A stretch of DNA of 25,164 bases from Verrucomicrobia bacterium UBA673 (GTDB taxonomy: Bacteria > Verrucomicrobiota > Verrucomicrobiia > Limisphaerales > UBA1096). The stretch is from the NCBI GenBank assembly GCA_002299785.1, contig DBNL01000007.1, positions 1-25,164 on the forward strand, in the 5' to 3' direction. The notes under the pieces were generated by a model. It had not been told where the DNA came from. It searched no databases and saw only the letters and a program-made list of their open reading frames with translations. Position 1 is the stretch's first letter, and each line of letters begins with the position of its first letter. This document shows, piece by piece, positions 22,739-25,164 of this stretch. The translations under genes and the position numbers were made by a program.

Positions 22739-23869
22739 TCAGAAACTGATACCCATTTCGTTGATTACTTCCGAGACATGGCCGATCAACTCGATCATGT
22801 CCGATGGATGAACGTCGCCGATGCTGCCAATGCGGAAGCATTGTGCGTGTGACACCTTGCCGGGATAAATGACAAAACCGCGCGACTTGAGCGCGTCGTA
22901 TAGTTTTTGAAAATCAAACCCCGCCGAATCGGGATAATAAAACGATGTTATAATCGGCGACTGCACTTCGTCCTTAATCAGCGTGCGGAACCCAATATCC
23001 CGCATGCCATTTACCATCGTTTTTTGGTTGGCAATATAGCGCGTGTGCCGGGCATCGATGCCACCCTCAGCCTCGAGTTCGTCAAGAGCCTGGGAGAACG
23101 CGCTCACGACATGGGTTGGCGAGGTGAACCGCCACTTTCCGCCATTGGCCTCCATCTCGCGCCATTGGTCTAACAGGTCAAGACTGTGCGAACGGGCCCA
23201 ACCCTCGGTCCCCCCAAGCGTGGCGCGATCAGCCACGACAAATCCGAAGCCCGGCACACCCTGGATGCATTTGTTTGCAGAGGAAATGAGGTAGTGTGCA
23301 CCAGTGGATTCCATACTCATCGGGATGCCGCCAAAGGACGACATCGCGTCTAGGATGAATACACGGCCGTGACGCCGAACGATTTCGCCGACAGCCTCCA
23401 CCGGGTTGAGCATCCCGGTGGTCGTCTCGCAGTGAACCATTGCAACATGGGTGATTCCCTGGTCATTGGCGACCATTTGTTCCACTTGCCCAAGGCCGGT
23501 AGACTCGATCTCCGCTTGTTGTAGCTCGACCGTGTCGATCCCAAGCATGCGCGAAATTTTGGTGATCCGCTCACCGTACGCGCCGTTGTTGAGTACAAGC
23601 AGCCTTCCATTGGGCGGGATGACCGAGCCGATCACCGACTCAACGACGAATGTTCCACTGCCCGGCATGAGTGTAGCGGTGTAGGCACCGAGGTTAATCG
23701 AATCACAGGTCGCGAGGCTGACCAAGCGCTCGCGGATGGACTGGACAATACTGTTGTAGTCCACGTCCCAAGTGGAGAACTCCTGCATCATCGCCTCGCG
23801 AACAGTCCGCGTCGTGGATAGCGGACCTGGGGTCAGTAGCAGATATTGCGTGTCGCGTTCGTTCACCAT
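22739..23869 (-). CDS. phnW: 2-aminoethylphosphonate:pyruvate transaminase
   Basis: A 376-residue protein, matching the family length. It opens LLLTPGPLSTTRTVREAM, the conserved PhnW start, and has LMPGSGTFVVESVIGSV, HCETTTGMLNPVEAVG, Asp174 in FILDAMSSFGG (PLP pyridine contact) and PLP-binding Lys200 in SSANKCIQGVPGFGF. It is a fold-type I enzyme that converts 2-aminoethylphosphonate and pyruvate to phosphonoacetaldehyde and alanine. The gene overlaps the end of the aldehyde dehydrogenase gene by 7 nt, which fits catabolic use because the aldehyde product can be passed directly on. Alanine:glyoxylate and serine:pyruvate transaminases are related, but the sequence blocks and the neighbour favour PhnW. 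Confidence 0.93.
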   Translation of the reverse strand: MVNERDTQYLLLTPGPLSTTRTVREAMMQEFSTWDVDYNSIVQSIRERLVSLATCDSINLGAYTATLMPGSGTFVVESVIGSVIPPNGRLLVLNNGAYGERITKISRMLGIDTVELQQAEIESTGLGQVEQMVANDQGITHVAMVHCETTTGMLNPVEAVGEIVRRHGRVFILDAMSSFGGIPMSMESTGAHYLISSANKCIQGVPGFGFVVADRATLGGTEGWARSHSLDLLDQWREMEANGGKWRFTSPTHVVSAFSQALDELEAEGGIDARHTRYIANQKTMVNGMRDIGFRTLIKDEVQSPIITSFYYPDSAGFDFQKLYDALKSRGFVIYPGKVSHAQCFRIGSIGDVHPSDMIELIGHVSEVINEMGISF

Positions 23870-25164
23870 GGCAGGGAAAATGTCTTGGTGGTGGTCATGA
23901 ATTTCATCGCCTCAATGACGCCCTCCTTGATGCCGAGGCCGGAATCCTTCACACCGCCGAACGGCGAACATTCCATCCGAAAGCCCGGCACTTGGTTGAC
24001 GTTGACCGCACCGGTTTTCAACTCCTTAACCACACGGATGGCCGCCGTCATGTCATTGGTCACCACTCCGGAGGAGAGGCCAAAGTCGGAAGCATTGGCC
24101 AGCGTGATCGCATCGTCGAGATCCCGCACCGGCATGATGGGCGCGAGCGGTCCGAACGATTCCTCACAGACCATCTCGGCATCACGCGGCACTTTGGCAA
24201 TGATGGTCGGCTCAAGTTGTGCGCCGTTACGCCTGCCGCCGAGCAGCACCTCAGCCCCAGCGGCGACCGCCTTGGCTACTCGCTCCTCAAGCACGATAGC
24301 GGCCTGTTCGTCGATAACAGTGCCAATACAGGTCGCCTCGTCGGCGGGATCGCCCACAGTAAATTCACCAGCCCTGGCTACAAATCTATCTGTAAATTCC
24401 GCTAGCACCGGCTCCTCAACGAGGATGCGCTTAACAGCGGTGCAGCGCTGGCCGGAGTTGCGGAACGACCCCTCGGTGGCCAGCGTCGCTGCCAGGTCGA
24501 GGTCAGCATCCTTGAGCACAATAAGCGGCGCGTTGCCGCCCAATTCGAGACAAAGTTTCTTATAGCCGGCGATGGTGGTGAGTTTTTTTCCCGGCCCGGT
24601 GCCGCCAGTGAAAGTAACCAGATCGACGCGCGGATCACGCACAAGCGCCTCGGTGATTGTTTTACGGTCGCCGACAAATGTGCTGAGCATCGTCGACGGC
24701 AGGCCAGCTTCGTAGAGCAACTCGGTGAGGCGGATCGCGACCAGCGGCGTCTTGCTGGACGGCTTGAGCAGCACGGGCACGCCGGCGGCGATCGCCGGGG
24801 CCAGCTTGTGCGCTACCTGATTTAGCGGATGGTTGAACGGCGTGATTGCGGCGACGAGGCTCAGCGGCTCGCGCATCGTGAAAATCTTTCGCGCCGGGCC
24901 GTTCTTCGCGGCATCGCATGAGAAAGTGCTCTCGTCATCGCGCAGTGCCTCGGCGGCAGCGAACTTGAAAACCTCCTGCGCGCGACCGACCTCGTATCGA
25001 GTCTCACGCATGCACAGCCCGGCTTCGAGCCGGATCAAGTTGGCAAACTCGTCAGCGCGCTCGGCTAGCAGTTCACGGGCGCGCATGAGGATTTCATAAC
25101 GCTCACTCCGGGTTGGCGGCTGCGCCTGACCAAGCGCAGCCTGAATGGCCTGCTCGAGTTGCCC
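23863..25164 (-). CDS. phnY: Phosphonoacetaldehyde dehydrogenase-like aldehyde dehydrogenase (partial, N-terminus beyond right edge)
   Basis: The frame is open to the right edge: 407 residues follow the first internal Met (25086) and 26 further codons upstream read as an aldehyde dehydrogenase N-terminus (GQLEQAIQAALGQA...RSERYEIL), so the true start lies outside. Catalytic motifs are ITPFNHPLNQVAHK (Asn), LKPSSKTP (Lys), LELGGNAPLIV (Glu) and NSGQRCTAVKR (nucleophile Cys). The NHPLNQVAHK and GQRCTAVKR blocks are typical of the phosphonoacetaldehyde/lactaldehyde dehydrogenase branch. PhnY oxidises phosphonoacetaldehyde to phosphonoacetate with NAD+. It overlaps phnW by 7 nt. The phosphonoacetate hydrolase (PhnA) that would release phosphate is not seen and might lie to the right. 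Confidence 0.88.
   Translation of the reverse strand, partial: GQLEQAIQAALGQAQPPTRSERYEILMRARELLAERADEFANLIRLEAGLCMRETRYEVGRAQEVFKFAAAEALRDDESTFSCDAAKNGPARKIFTMREPLSLVAAITPFNHPLNQVAHKLAPAIAAGVPVLLKPSSKTPLVAIRLTELLYEAGLPSTMLSTFVGDRKTITEALVRDPRVDLVTFTGGTGPGKKLTTIAGYKKLCLELGGNAPLIVLKDADLDLAATLATEGSFRNSGQRCTAVKRILVEEPVLAEFTDRFVARAGEFTVGDPADEATCIGTVIDEQAAIVLEERVAKAVAAGAEVLLGGRRNGAQLEPTIIAKVPRDAEMVCEESFGPLAPIMPVRDLDDAITLANASDFGLSSGVVTNDMTAAIRVVKELKTGAVNVNQVPGFRMECSPFGGVKDSGLGIKEGVIEAMKFMTTTKTFSLPW

Overview
The window (about 60% G+C by eye) looks like a chromosomal stretch from a free-living, probably marine, Verrucomicrobia-type bacterium (PVC group). The evidence is a short-tailed pseudopilin with an H-x9-DG end, secreted proteins ending in a YYRL-type C-terminal domain, exported PQQ-like propellers, and a LuxR protein with the tandem W..K.Q..G.RR..SLG repeats I associate with this group. 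Taxonomy is inferred, not tested. There are no rRNA, tRNA, CRISPR or insertion-sequence features. Both window edges cut through genes.

Left arm (1-6674, minus strand): a LuxR-type regulator with a degenerate receiver, then a tight operon of a Rieske oxygenase of the glycine-betaine demethylase type, etfB, etfA, a DAO-family FAD dehydrogenase, and a dimethylglycine/sarcosine dehydrogenase that runs off the left edge. Together they can plausibly strip methyl groups from glycine betaine (betaine to dimethylglycine to sarcosine to glycine), with ETF taking electrons from the flavoproteins.

Centre (6848-21854, plus strand): a divergent 1057-residue secreted duplicated protein behind a TATAAT-type promoter, then nine genes with gaps of at most 9 nt or 4-nt overlaps. 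These are a pseudopilin, a small membrane protein of unknown function, a squalene-cyclase-fold protein with one CXXCH haem motif, an iron alcohol dehydrogenase and a betaine-aldehyde-dehydrogenase-like ALDH (the same class pairing as Bacillus GbsB/GbsA, choline to betaine), a secreted protein with Ca-binding repeats, an exported LamG-FN3-methyltransferase-PQQ fusion, a second PQQ-like propeller and a HAD hydrolase. If the ADH/ALDH pair acts on choline, the window holds a near-complete choline-to-glycine route split over two divergent transcription units.

Right arm (21862-25164, minus strand): phosphonoacetaldehyde-dehydrogenase-like ALDH (cut by the edge), 2-aminoethylphosphonate:pyruvate transaminase (phnW) and a class I glutamine amidotransferase-like protein in one operon, pointing to 2-aminoethylphosphonate catabolism. 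The overall theme is use of amino-alcohol headgroups (choline/betaine and aminoethylphosphonate).

A sequence-level surprise is a highly repeated palindrome, CTTGGCCAAG: 10 full copies and 15 TTGGCCAA cores found by eye, where chance predicts well under one. It resembles the HIP1 phenomenon of cyanobacteria.
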